Of a DNA stretch of 64,000 nt, positions 56,550-64,000 are shown piece by piece. The translations under genes were made by a program, and so were the position numbers. The DNA lies in assembly GCA_003222085.1 (NCBI GenBank), contig QHUK01000007.1, positions 1-64,000 of the forward strand. Direction: 5' to 3'. The notes beneath the pieces are model-generated. The model was not told where the DNA came from, searched no databases, and saw only the letters and a program-made list of their open reading frames with translations. The DNA is from Gemmatimonadota bacterium. GTDB taxonomy: Bacteria; Gemmatimonadota; Gemmatimonadetes; Gemmatimonadales; GWC2-71-9. The first letter of the stretch is position 1, and each line of letters begins with the position of its first letter.

Positions 56550-57258
56550 CGTATTTCACCACCTCGATGGCCATCGCCCGCAGCAGCTTCGCCTCGCGCT
56601 GGTCGAGCGGCGTGCGGTGAATCACTTCGCGCACCGTCCGCATGACGCCCTCGACCTCACGCGTCTTGAAGAACTCGATGCCGCGGAGCGCCGCCTCGGC
56701 GTCCGCGAATAATCGCTCCAGGTCGTCCACCGTCGCCGGCGGGCCCTCCCGGCGCGGCGCTTTGAACGGTCGGTCCTCCTCGCCCCGCGCCAGCGCCAGC
56801 TCGTACAGCATGAGCACGACCGCGTGGGCCAGGTTGAGGGAAGGGTACGCGGGGCTCGTGGGAATGGTCACCACGCGATGACAGCGGTCGAGCGCCGCAT
56901 TGGGCAAGCCTTTGTCCTCCCGCCCGAAGAGCAGCCCGACCGGGCCCGCCTCGCCGCGCGTGAGAATTTCCGCGGCCGCCGCGCGGGGACGCTGCAGATT
57001 GCGCTTCGCTGTGCGGCCTCGCGCCGTGAAGCCCACGACGTGCACGCAGTCGAGCAACGCGTCTTCCAGGCGATCGAACCGGGCCACGCGCGCCAGCACG
57101 TCCTGCGTCTGGTGCGCGATGCCCTCGACGCGATACGGATCGTACTCGCGCGGGCTCACGAGGCGCAGGTCGCGAAAGCCGAAATTCTTGAGCGCGCGCA
57201 CCACGTGCGCGATGTTGACGAGGTCCTGGGGCTCGTGGAGCACCACGACGATGCTCAT
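56509..57258 (-). CDS. TrmH/SPOUT-family RNA methyltransferase (TrmJ-like)
   Basis: The 249-aa protein has the SPOUT motifs VVVLHEPQDLVNIAHVVRALKNFGF, LFGREDKGLPN and SLNLAHAVVLMLYEL that make the knotted SAM site. The C-terminal extension with LERLFADAEAALRGIEFF is like TrmJ, which 2'-O-methylates tRNA position 32. The exact tRNA site cannot be read. The start is clear, with the inverted-repeat element directly upstream. Confidence 0.85.
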   Translation of the reverse strand: MSIVVVLHEPQDLVNIAHVVRALKNFGFRDLRLVSPREYDPYRVEGIAHQTQDVLARVARFDRLEDALLDCVHVVGFTARGRTAKRNLQRPRAAAAEILTRGEAGPVGLLFGREDKGLPNAALDRCHRVVTIPTSPAYPSLNLAHAVVLMLYELALARGEEDRPFKAPRREGPPATVDDLERLFADAEAALRGIEFFKTREVEGVMRTVREVIHRTPLDQREAKLLRAMAIEVVKYGERLARSRLHVDR

Positions 57259-57275
57259 GCGCCCGAAGAACCAAT

Positions 57276-57376
57276 CGCGGAACGCGGAATGCGGAACGCG
57301 GAACAGCAGGGACGGGTCGTTCGCCGAGCGGCGCTCACCTTGATGTTCCGCCTTCCGCGTTCCGACTTCCGCGTTC
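57276..57376. repeat. 101-bp inverted-repeat element with heptamer arms
   Basis: Left arm 57276-57308 contains GCGGAAC-type units in a row; right arm 57341-57376 is its imperfect complement. The unit is the same as in the element at 30711-30805. It fills the gap between the TrmJ-like gene and the end of the heparinase gene. The arms may also serve as a terminator. Confidence 0.85.
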
Positions 57377-57379
57377 GTT

Positions 57380-60175
57380 TCATCCCACCAACTCCAGCAC
57401 GCCCATCCGCGCTACATCCTGCCGATCCCCCCGCACCCACACCCAGCCGTTGCCGCCGCTCCAGACCAGCTGGCCGGCGCGTCGCACCCGGCCCGGCAGC
57501 ATCTCGTTCACCAACAGGTCGAACCGCAGCCGCCTGCCGACGTGCGCCCGCGGCCCTCCTCGTCCCCCTCCCCCTGCCCCTCCCCCTTCCGGCCAGACGA
57601 GGCCGAGCGTCACGCGATATCCGCGCTCGGTACGCACCCATGCTCCCCGCACGCCGTGCGGGTCGCCCGAGGTGTCGCTGGTGGCGTGCACCCGCAGTGC
57701 TCGTCCCTCAGCATCGGGAACAATCAGGTATCCGATGGCTCCGTGTCCGTTCCCGCTTGCTTCGTGTCCCGCGAGGTAGACCTGTAAGCCGTCCGAATGG
57801 ATATCATCGGGCTCGTTGTCGAGTCGCTGCGGTGGTGCGCCGCCCGGCCGGAAACACAACTCGGGTTTCACGACCTCGACCGCCAGGTAGAGAGCGTCGT
57901 CGTCCCAGGCGGCGTGGGCCACGGCGGAGAAGTCGTCGGGGCCCGGGTACGGCTCTTCGCTGCGACGATACTGATCCTCGAGCGCGAGGCGGAGCGGCTC
58001 GCTCGTGTCGAACCCGTCGAGCGATCCGTCGAGCGGCGGCGGGACGGCCACGCGGAGCGCCGCCCCCACGGCGGGCGTCGGCTTGTCGAGCTCGAGCAGC
58101 GGCTCGAACGGCGGCTCGGGCTGGCGCGCGCCGGCGAGCCGAATGCGCCCCACGCTCGTTGTGATCTCCCAGCCGAGGGCCGTAGCGGCGTGCCGGTGGA
58201 GACCCTGCCCCGCCGTGTCGACCTCGATCACGCTCCCCTGCACACGCACGCCCCGGACCGACGCCGCGGCGCCGACGGGCTCCAGGACCGTTACGAAGCG
58301 GGCACTCCGGCCCGCGGCGCGCACGACGTAAAAGGTTTCCCGCTTCCCCTCTCCCGGCCGGCCGGGCCCCTCCGCCCGCACCAGCTGGCCCTCGAACGAG
58401 AGGAACGCCCTGAGTGTGCGAGCGCCGGCGGCCAGCTCGAGCGCGACCGGCGGTGCACCGTCGGGAACGAACTGCTCTACGCGCGACACGAAGTCGTCCG
58501 CGAGCTCCCCCGCAGTCCACGTCCCCCGCCCCACGTCCCCCGCCCCGCGGAAGTGCCATGGCAGCTCGAGCACGTGCTCGGTGCGACTCGCCAGGTCCAC
58601 CACATCGAGCAGGTACCCCGGCCCGGAAACGAGCGTGCGCGCGATCTCCTCGTAGCGGCCGCGAACCCAGGTCCACTCGCCCACCGTGTCGAATGCCTCG
58701 CACACCGCGCCGCCCGGGGACTGGGACGCGCCGTCCAGTCGTGGCGCATTGTGTGCCAGGGTCGCGCGGTACCAAAACAGGTCGCGAGAGACGTAGGATC
58801 CCGTTCCCGGGTCGGCCAGCCAGTGCACGCCATCGGCGTGGAGCGTGAGATGCAGCCGGTCGGGATGCCCGTGCCCGCCACCGTACGGGCCGCACTCGAG
58901 GCTCGCATAGCGGTCCCCCCCGGCCGTGCGCAGCACGGCGAGACCTTGGGACTCGAGCAGGAGACTGCCGGGAGACCACGGCGGTGCGTCCGCCGGGAGC
59001 GCCGGCGCCATCTCGAGCAGGGACCACCAGGACAACGTGCGACGGGAAACGGGAAACGGGACACGTGGCAGTGGTGCGTCGTGTAAGTAAGACTCGAACA
59101 GTTCCGGTCGCGGCGCCGGGGCTTGATACACCGCCGCTAGCCAACTCTCGAGCTCACCTTTCCCGTTTCCCGTTTCCCGTTTCCCGAGTCTCGCGAGCCC
59201 GATCTCCCATAGCTCGAGATACGCCGGTTGGGCCAACGAGACACCGAACCGTGAATCCTTCCGCGCGGGGAAGGTGAAGTCGGGGAGCGCCGTGCGCGCG
59301 GGCGCGAGCAGCGCGGCCCGGACGCGCGCTGCGAGCTGGGGTTCGGCGACAATGTCCACGCCGGCGAGTCGCGCCCACCCCGCCCCCGTCAGGAGGCCCC
59401 GCAGGGCGAACAGATGGTAGTTTTCTCCCTCGTACCACATCCCGTCTCGTCCGAAGCCGCGCAACAGGTGCTCGAGCAGGCCCGTGGGCCCTTCGATCGC
59501 GCGCTTGGCCAAGTCCTCGTCCTCGAACCAGACGGCGATCGCCGCCAGCGCGGCGTTGTTCCAGGTTTGGCGGTTCGAGAACCCCTCGTCGAACTCGCCG
59601 ATCAAGTTCGCCGCCTCGTCGGCGACTCGGCTCACATCCCGCGTCGTCGCGTCATCGAGCGTCTCTCCCGCCCGCAGCAGCGCGGCCGCCGCGAGGTAGT
59701 TGCCGATCCAGATGGATTCCAGGTACGTCGAGAAAAACAGCCGGCTCGGCCCCAGCACGTTGTCGCGGTTGGGATATCGCCAATAGCTCCGGGCGTAGGC
59801 CCGAAGAATCTCGGTCGCCCGCGCGCCCGCGGCGGAATTGCCATCCAGCACCGCCAGCGTCGCCAGGTGCGCCGCGCGCTCGGCGAGCCACAGGTGTTGA
59901 TAGCGTGCCCAATGACGGGCGTGACGCTCGCCGCCGAAGGTCTTGCCACACCGCGAGCAGCGGTGCGTGTCCGGGCTCCACGGATCGAACTCGAGAGCCG
60001 CCCCATCCTCGGGGCATACCCCGCCGTCGGTCGAGAGCAGCGCCTTCGCTTCCGGCACGGGCGGCAGCCGCGCCAGGACCGGCGCGGCGCGGTTCGTCAG
60101 GTGGGCGAGCAGCGCGGCCAGATCCGGCGCGCCGGCGATCGCCTCCCGACGGTCCGCCAGCAGTTCCGCAGTCAC
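57380..60175 (-). CDS. heparinase II/III-family protein with C-terminal CBM9-like domain
   Basis: The 931-aa protein has an N-terminal alpha-helical toroid with FSNRQTWNNAALAAIAVWF and GMWYEGENYHLFALRG, then the heparinase II/III beta-sandwich with GPYGGGHGHPDRLHLTLHADG and LADPGTGSYVSRD. The last 200 residues (WDDDALYLAVEVVKPE, DNEPDDIHSDGLQVYL, YRVTLGLVWP) resemble carbohydrate-binding family 9. It should cleave uronate-containing polysaccharide by beta-elimination. A Cys4-type motif (CPEDGAAL, HRCSRCGKTF) near residue 55-85 is odd for the family. GTG at 60175 overlaps the kinase stop (GTGA). No signal peptide is seen. A repeat element is inserted at 59.1 kb. Confidence 0.8.
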   Translation of the reverse strand: MTAELLADRREAIAGAPDLAALLAHLTNRAAPVLARLPPVPEAKALLSTDGGVCPEDGAALEFDPWSPDTHRCSRCGKTFGGERHARHWARYQHLWLAERAAHLATLAVLDGNSAAGARATEILRAYARSYWRYPNRDNVLGPSRLFFSTYLESIWIGNYLAAAALLRAGETLDDATTRDVSRVADEAANLIGEFDEGFSNRQTWNNAALAAIAVWFEDEDLAKRAIEGPTGLLEHLLRGFGRDGMWYEGENYHLFALRGLLTGAGWARLAGVDIVAEPQLAARVRAALLAPARTALPDFTFPARKDSRFGVSLAQPAYLELWEIGLARLGKRETGNGKGELESWLAAVYQAPAPRPELFESYLHDAPLPRVPFPVSRRTLSWWSLLEMAPALPADAPPWSPGSLLLESQGLAVLRTAGGDRYASLECGPYGGGHGHPDRLHLTLHADGVHWLADPGTGSYVSRDLFWYRATLAHNAPRLDGASQSPGGAVCEAFDTVGEWTWVRGRYEEIARTLVSGPGYLLDVVDLASRTEHVLELPWHFRGAGDVGRGTWTAGELADDFVSRVEQFVPDGAPPVALELAAGARTLRAFLSFEGQLVRAEGPGRPGEGKRETFYVVRAAGRSARFVTVLEPVGAAASVRGVRVQGSVIEVDTAGQGLHRHAATALGWEITTSVGRIRLAGARQPEPPFEPLLELDKPTPAVGAALRVAVPPPLDGSLDGFDTSEPLRLALEDQYRRSEEPYPGPDDFSAVAHAAWDDDALYLAVEVVKPELCFRPGGAPPQRLDNEPDDIHSDGLQVYLAGHEASGNGHGAIGYLIVPDAEGRALRVHATSDTSGDPHGVRGAWVRTERGYRVTLGLVWPEGGGAGGGGRGGPRAHVGRRLRFDLLVNEMLPGRVRRAGQLVWSGGNGWVWVRGDRQDVARMGVLELVG
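59044..59187. repeat. inverted heptamer-repeat element inside the heparinase gene
   Basis: GGGAAAC units (59044-59064, three copies) face GTTTCCC units (59159-59185, about four copies). The span is about 147 bp, 49 codons, and the frame is kept. On the coding strand the arms encode GKRETGNGKGE and VPFPVSRR. Period and design are like the intergenic elements. Confidence 0.8.
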
Positions 60176-61185
60176 CACGCGCGGACGCCCTCGAGCGCCC
60201 ACCGCACCGGGAGGATCGTCACACCGGCGGCCCGCGCGGCGCCGATCGCCGGCGTCGGGTCGTCCCCGGTGACGAAGAACATCGCGCCCCCGGCGCCCGA
60301 CCCAGCCGCTTTCCCGCCGAGCGCTCCCGCGGCCTTCATGGCGCGTTCCAGCCGGGCCATGTCCGGTGTGCGCATCTCCGGATCGAGCGTCTGCTGGTGG
60401 TTCCAGTTCTCCGACAGCAGCGCGGCCACGCGGGCCGCGTCTCCCGCGCGCAGCGCCTCCGCCATCGCCGCGGCGACGTCCTTCAACGCCCGCAGCGCAC
60501 CCGTGACGGCGGGATCACCGCGTTCGTAGGCGGCCATCACGCGCGCGATCGTCGCCCCGGACACCCGCGACCGGCCGGTGTAGCACAGCACCGTCTGCCG
60601 CTCCAGTGCCGTTGCGAAGGCGGGGTCGAGCGTGATCGGCTCGATCCCGACGTCCGGATCGCGGAAGGTGAGTCGCTGAAAGCCGCCGAAGGCCGCGGCG
60701 AACTGATCCTGCTTGCCGCCGGGGATCTTCGCCTCGACGGTCTCGAGATACCACGCCTGCTCGGCGATCTCGCGCCCGGTCAGCCGCTCCGCGCGCGCCA
60801 GCGCCAGGGCCGCGACGAGCGCCACATCCATGGCTCCGGAGCTGCCGAGTCCCGACCCCGGGGGCGCGTCGCAGCGCGTCGTGATCGTGCACGCCGCCTG
60901 CACCGGGAGCATGCGCAGGGCGGCTTTCAGCAGATCGAGCCGGCCGTCGAGCACCAGGCCACCGGAGTCCGCGCACTCGAGCTTCTCGCCCAGGTCTTCG
61001 GAGACGAGCCGGATCAGGCGTCCGCCGAGGCGCACCGCGACCCGCGCCGTGAGCTCGATCGCCCCATTCACGACGACGCCGCCCTCGCGCGCCGAAAACG
61101 GCGGGACATCGGTCCACCCGCCGGCGAAGTCGAGACGCACGGGGGCGGCCGCGTGGAATTCGCCGGGCAGATCGCGCCGTGTCAC
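60172..61185 (-). CDS. GHMP-family sugar kinase (HddA/fucokinase-like)
   Basis: This 337-aa kinase begins with APVRLDFAGGWTDVPPFSAREGG, typical of D-glycero-D-manno-heptose 7-phosphate kinase and fucokinase. The ATP loop is PPGSGLGSSGAMDVALVAAL, and GGKQDQFAAAFGG and KAAGSGAGGAMFF complete the set. GTG at 61185 overlaps the stop of the binding-protein gene (GTGA). It would phosphorylate a sugar set free by the neighbouring heparinase-like enzyme or make a heptose for envelope glycans. Confidence 0.85.
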   Translation of the reverse strand: MTRRDLPGEFHAAAPVRLDFAGGWTDVPPFSAREGGVVVNGAIELTARVAVRLGGRLIRLVSEDLGEKLECADSGGLVLDGRLDLLKAALRMLPVQAACTITTRCDAPPGSGLGSSGAMDVALVAALALARAERLTGREIAEQAWYLETVEAKIPGGKQDQFAAAFGGFQRLTFRDPDVGIEPITLDPAFATALERQTVLCYTGRSRVSGATIARVMAAYERGDPAVTGALRALKDVAAAMAEALRAGDAARVAALLSENWNHQQTLDPEMRTPDMARLERAMKAAGALGGKAAGSGAGGAMFFVTGDDPTPAIGAARAAGVTILPVRWALEGVRAW

Positions 61186-62621
61186 GGCTCCGTGCGCCAC
61201 CGGGCGACGGTCGGCAGCTCGCCCCGCAGGTCCATCCGCACGCCCCGCACCCGGCGGTTCATCCCCTGCACGCCCCGCGCGTGGTAGAGGAACGCGACGG
61301 GAAGCGAATCCCGGAACAAGCGCTGTGCCCGCGCGGGATCGGCGGCGGGACGCATCCCCGCCAGCTCCGTGAGGGTGGTCAAGTAGCCGAGTCCCGGATC
61401 GCCCGGCGTGCCGAGCACCGCGGCCGTGAAGTCCCGCTGCCGGCCGTTCACCCGCGCGAGGAACGCGGTGAGCTCGAGCTGCCGGATCGCGACGTCGAAG
61501 CCCACGGCCGCGAGCCGGGCCTGAATCATCTGCTCCAGCGCCGCCTCGCCGCTCCCGACGGTGAGCAGCTCGAACGCGATGCGCCGGCCGCCGAGCAGCC
61601 GCCGCGCGGAGTCGGGATCGGTGGGGACCGGACGCACCGCCACGTAACCGGGGACGTCCGGTGGCACGGGGCCATCCGCGACCGCGCCGAAGCCGTACAG
61701 GTAGCCGTCGACGATCTCGCGGCGATCGAGCGCGAGCGCGACGGCGAGCCGCACGCGAGCGTCGTCGAACGGCGGCCGGCGCGTGTTGAAGACGATCCCA
61801 TACGGAAAAATCACCGGGTAGTCGAGCACCGTGAGTGCGGAGTCCTTGCGGACGAACGCGGCGTGCGCGGGCTGGATGCCCGCGAAATCGACCTCGCCCG
61901 CCGTGAGCGCAGCGAGCTTGGTCGTCGGCTCGTCCACGACGACGACGAGGAACCGTTCGAGCGCCGGCGGTCCGCCCAGAATGGCTGGGAAGTCCGGATT
62001 GGCGGCGAATACCCAGCGGCGGCCCGGCTCGTGCGCCACGAAGCGGAACGGGCCGTTTCCGACCGGATGGTCGTTCCAGGCGGCGCGCCGCAGCTCCGAG
62101 CGGGGAACCGAGTCGAGCAGGCGAGCGGGGAGGATGGCCAAATCGGTGAGGACGTCCGGCATCGCGTCCTGGGAATGGGCGAACCGAATGACGACCGTGG
62201 AATCGTTGGGGTCATTGACGAACGCCACGTCCGCGAAATCGTTTAGCCGCGGATACCCGGTCGCCGCGTCTCTCGCTGCCGAGAGGGTCCACGCGACGTC
62301 GCGGGCCGTCGTTGGCACGCCGTCGCTCCAGCGCACGCCCGGCTGCAGTCGGAACGTGAGACTCTTGCGGTCTTCCGACCACGTCCACACGCGCGCGAGG
62401 TAGGGCCGGGGCACGAGCGCCGAGTCGTAGCGAACCAGCGTGGTGAGCAGGACGTAGCGCTCCACCTGCTTGGCGAGCGGGTGCACGGTGAGCAGCGGGT
62501 TCACGCTCTGAAGGTCCGCCCCCGAAGCGTAGACCACGGTTCGACCCCGGTGTGCGGCCCCCGAGCCGCACGCCGCGATCACCGCCCCCCCGGTCACCAG
62601 CCAAAGCGCTCGTCGCCGCAC
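61182..62621 (-). CDS. ABC transporter substrate-binding lipoprotein, DppA/OppA family
   Basis: The 479-aa protein has a lipobox (AVIAAC-GS) and the SBP_bac_5 fold: LTFRLQPGVRWSDGVPTTARDVAWTL and VGNGPFRFVAHEPGRRW, GIVFNTRRPPFDDARVRLAVALALDR. The family binds oligopeptides, nickel complexes or oligosaccharides. It is divergent from the permease genes 45 bp away that likely belong to it. Neighbours suggest a sugar oligomer could be the ligand. Confidence 0.88.
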   Translation of the reverse strand: MRRRALWLVTGGAVIAACGSGAAHRGRTVVYASGADLQSVNPLLTVHPLAKQVERYVLLTTLVRYDSALVPRPYLARVWTWSEDRKSLTFRLQPGVRWSDGVPTTARDVAWTLSAARDAATGYPRLNDFADVAFVNDPNDSTVVIRFAHSQDAMPDVLTDLAILPARLLDSVPRSELRRAAWNDHPVGNGPFRFVAHEPGRRWVFAANPDFPAILGGPPALERFLVVVVDEPTTKLAALTAGEVDFAGIQPAHAAFVRKDSALTVLDYPVIFPYGIVFNTRRPPFDDARVRLAVALALDRREIVDGYLYGFGAVADGPVPPDVPGYVAVRPVPTDPDSARRLLGGRRIAFELLTVGSGEAALEQMIQARLAAVGFDVAIRQLELTAFLARVNGRQRDFTAAVLGTPGDPGLGYLTTLTELAGMRPAADPARAQRLFRDSLPVAFLYHARGVQGMNRRVRGVRMDLRGELPTVARWRTEP

Positions 62622-62666
62622 GCCCGGATTCTAGCGGGGCCCCGCGGGTCGCGCGAGATTCGGCGC

Positions 62667-63641
62667 ATGCTCGCGCACCTCGGGACCCGGACCCTGGCCG
62701 GCGCCGTCGTGGTCGCCGGGGTCGTCTCCCTGACGTTCCTGCTGATGCGGCTGGCACCAGGAGATCCCGTGGCGCGTCTGCTGGGGCCGACCGCGACCCC
62801 GGCGCAGCTCGCGATCCAGCGCCGCGTCCTTGGCCTCGACCGGCCCCTCGCCGCGCAATATGCGATCTGGCTCGGCCGGTTTGTTCGCGGGGACTGGGGC
62901 CGGAGCATCGCCACCGGGCGCCCCGTGCGCGCGCTGCTCGGCGATGCGGTGCCCGCGACGCTGGCGCTCGTGGGCACGTCCCTCGTCCTGAGCTACCTGC
63001 TCGGCCTCGCCGTCGGGGCCTGGCAGGCGGGCGCGGGCCCACGCATCGACACGGCGCTCTCCATCACCACCGTCACGCTGTTCGCGCTGCCGGGATACTG
63101 GCTCGGCCTCATGCTCGTGATGGCGTTCACGTACTGGGCACACTGGCTCCCCGCATTCGGCGCCGCCGGGCTGGACGCCGACGGGCTCACTCTCTCAAGC
63201 CGCCTCGCCGACCGGCTCCGGCACTTCGCGCTGCCGCTCGCCACCCTCACGCTGATCGGTGTGGGCGGCGCGGCGCGGTTCGTGCGCGGCGCGATGCGCG
63301 ACGTCATGAGCCAGCCGTTCGTGAGAACGGCGGAGGCCAAGGGATTGACGGCGTTCCAGGTTACACGACGCCACGTCGCAAGAAATGCTTCGATCCCGAT
63401 CATCACGCTGATCGGTCTGTCGTTGCCCGCGCTGTTCTCGGGTGCGGTGTTCGTGGAAGCCGTGTTCGCCTGGCCCGGCGTGGGGCGTCGTCTGGTGGAG
63501 GCGGTCCAGGCCCGCGATTACCCGGTGGTCATGGCGGCCACCGCGGTGACGGCCGTCCTGGTCGTCACGGGGAACCTGCTGACCGACCTGGGCGTCGCGT
63601 GGATCGACCCGCGCGTGCGGAACGGAACACGGGAATCGTGA
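62667..63641 (+). CDS. ABC transporter permease, DppB/OppB family
   Basis: This 324-aa permease has six membrane segments, with RLAPGDPVARLLGP and LDRPLAAQYAIWLGRFVRGDWGRS early, and the EAA loop RTAEAKGLTAFQVTRRHVARN. The start ATG at 62667 lies directly before the first segment (RTLAGAVVVAGVVSLTFLL). It is coupled to the next permease gene by GTGA. Confidence 0.9.
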   Translation: MLAHLGTRTLAGAVVVAGVVSLTFLLMRLAPGDPVARLLGPTATPAQLAIQRRVLGLDRPLAAQYAIWLGRFVRGDWGRSIATGRPVRALLGDAVPATLALVGTSLVLSYLLGLAVGAWQAGAGPRIDTALSITTVTLFALPGYWLGLMLVMAFTYWAHWLPAFGAAGLDADGLTLSSRLADRLRHFALPLATLTLIGVGGAARFVRGAMRDVMSQPFVRTAEAKGLTAFQVTRRHVARNASIPIITLIGLSLPALFSGAVFVEAVFAWPGVGRRLVEAVQARDYPVVMAATAVTAVLVVTGNLLTDLGVAWIDPRVRNGTRES

Positions 63642-64000
63642 AACGGCTGCTGCGGGACCGCAGGGCGGCGTTTGGCATCGGCGTGCTCGTGATCGTCGCC
63701 GGCGCCGCGCTCGCGGGGCCGCTCGTCTCGACCGGCCGACCGACGCTGCAGCGTGACGTCGTGGCGACGCGATTCCTGCGGCCGCTCGCCACCGACCACT
63801 CCGGTAGTTTTCATCCGCTCGGCACCGACCGCTTCGGCCGCGACGTGTGGACGCGGCTGGTTTACGGCGCGCGCGTCTCGCTCGCCGTGGGGGGGCTCGC
63901 CGTCCTGCTGTCGGTCGTGATCGGCGTACTGGTGGGTGGAGCCGCAGGGTTCTGGCCGGGCCCCGTGCGCACATCGCTGCTCGCGGTCACGGACTTCGTC
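63638..64000 (+). CDS. ABC transporter permease, DppC/OppC family, partial
   Basis: The first 121 residues are visible before the window ends. The start GTG overlaps the stop of the upstream permease (GTGA). RDRRAAFGIGVLVIVAGAALAGPLV is the first segment, and HPLGTDRFGRDVWTRLVYGARVSL is the family's hallmark. It would pair with the DppB-like protein to form the channel. Confidence 0.9.
   Translation, partial: MKRLLRDRRAAFGIGVLVIVAGAALAGPLVSTGRPTLQRDVVATRFLRPLATDHSGSFHPLGTDRFGRDVWTRLVYGARVSLAVGGLAVLLSVVIGVLVGGAAGFWPGPVRTSLLAVTDFV

Noticed and set aside
1-64000. tRNA, rRNA, IS element or prophage genes
   Set aside because: No tRNA-like arms, rRNA segments, transposase or integrase motifs were recognised on reading; a dedicated search program was not available.

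Overview
The window is GC-rich chromosomal DNA, densely packed, with many four-base GTGA or ATGA overlaps between consecutive genes. The mix of alternative complex III, PQQ synthesis, membrane-anchored Ser/Thr kinases paired with SARP-type AAA regulators, and a bacterial sphingolipid operon suits a soil-type Gemmatimonadota or a related lineage. That placement rests on gene content only; no rRNA, tRNA, IS element or CRISPR array was seen.

Region 1 (1-15628) is lipid and envelope biology. A plus-strand operon at 832-5043 encodes serine palmitoyltransferase, a bacterial ceramide synthase-like acyltransferase, a CerR-like reductase and a PAP2/Aur1-type membrane transferase. It meets, stop codon on stop codon, a 13-gene minus-strand run (15628-5040) with two CDP-alcohol phosphotransferases, a sugar/polyol-phosphate nucleotidyltransferase, an HAD phosphatase, a Gfo/Idh/MocA dehydrogenase, a class III aminotransferase, an ATP-grasp enzyme and a flippase-like protein. 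Together these look like a pathway for a sphingolipid or phospholipid with an amino-polyol headgroup. Region 2 (15684-26160) holds two copies of a kinase plus SARP/AAA regulator module around a secreted EEP-fold hydrolase.

Region 3 (26255-32637) carries two cupredoxin lipoproteins, a rhodanese/metallo-beta-lactamase persulfide dioxygenase-like protein, a cupin, and a VIT/vWA secreted protein followed by an ECF sigma factor and its anti-sigma factor. Region 4 (32755-39979) is a complete actABCDEF operon for alternative complex III, with a plastocyanin-like lipoprotein downstream. Region 5 (40089-46545) is a catabolic-looking set: an NSAR/OSBS-type enolase-superfamily enzyme, a DHOD-like barrel, a Tat-exported sarcosine-oxidase-family flavoprotein, a DapA-family aldolase and two amidohydrolases.

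Region 6 (47436-55173) is pqqABCDE joined to an ABC exporter, with a histidine kinase and NtrC-type activator directly upstream. A good sigma-54 promoter and an upstream palindrome precede pqqA, so this two-component pair probably controls PQQ synthesis. Region 7 (55377-64000) holds an aminotransferase, a TrmJ-like methyltransferase, a heparinase II/III-CBM9 protein, a GHMP sugar kinase and an oligopeptide-type ABC transporter cut by the window edge.

One feature runs through the whole window: short inverted-repeat elements of about 95-150 bp whose arms are built mainly from 7-bp units (30.7, 46.6, 57.3 and 59.1 kb). One lies inside a coding sequence. Short in-gene tandem repeats of 8 or 9 bp also occur.
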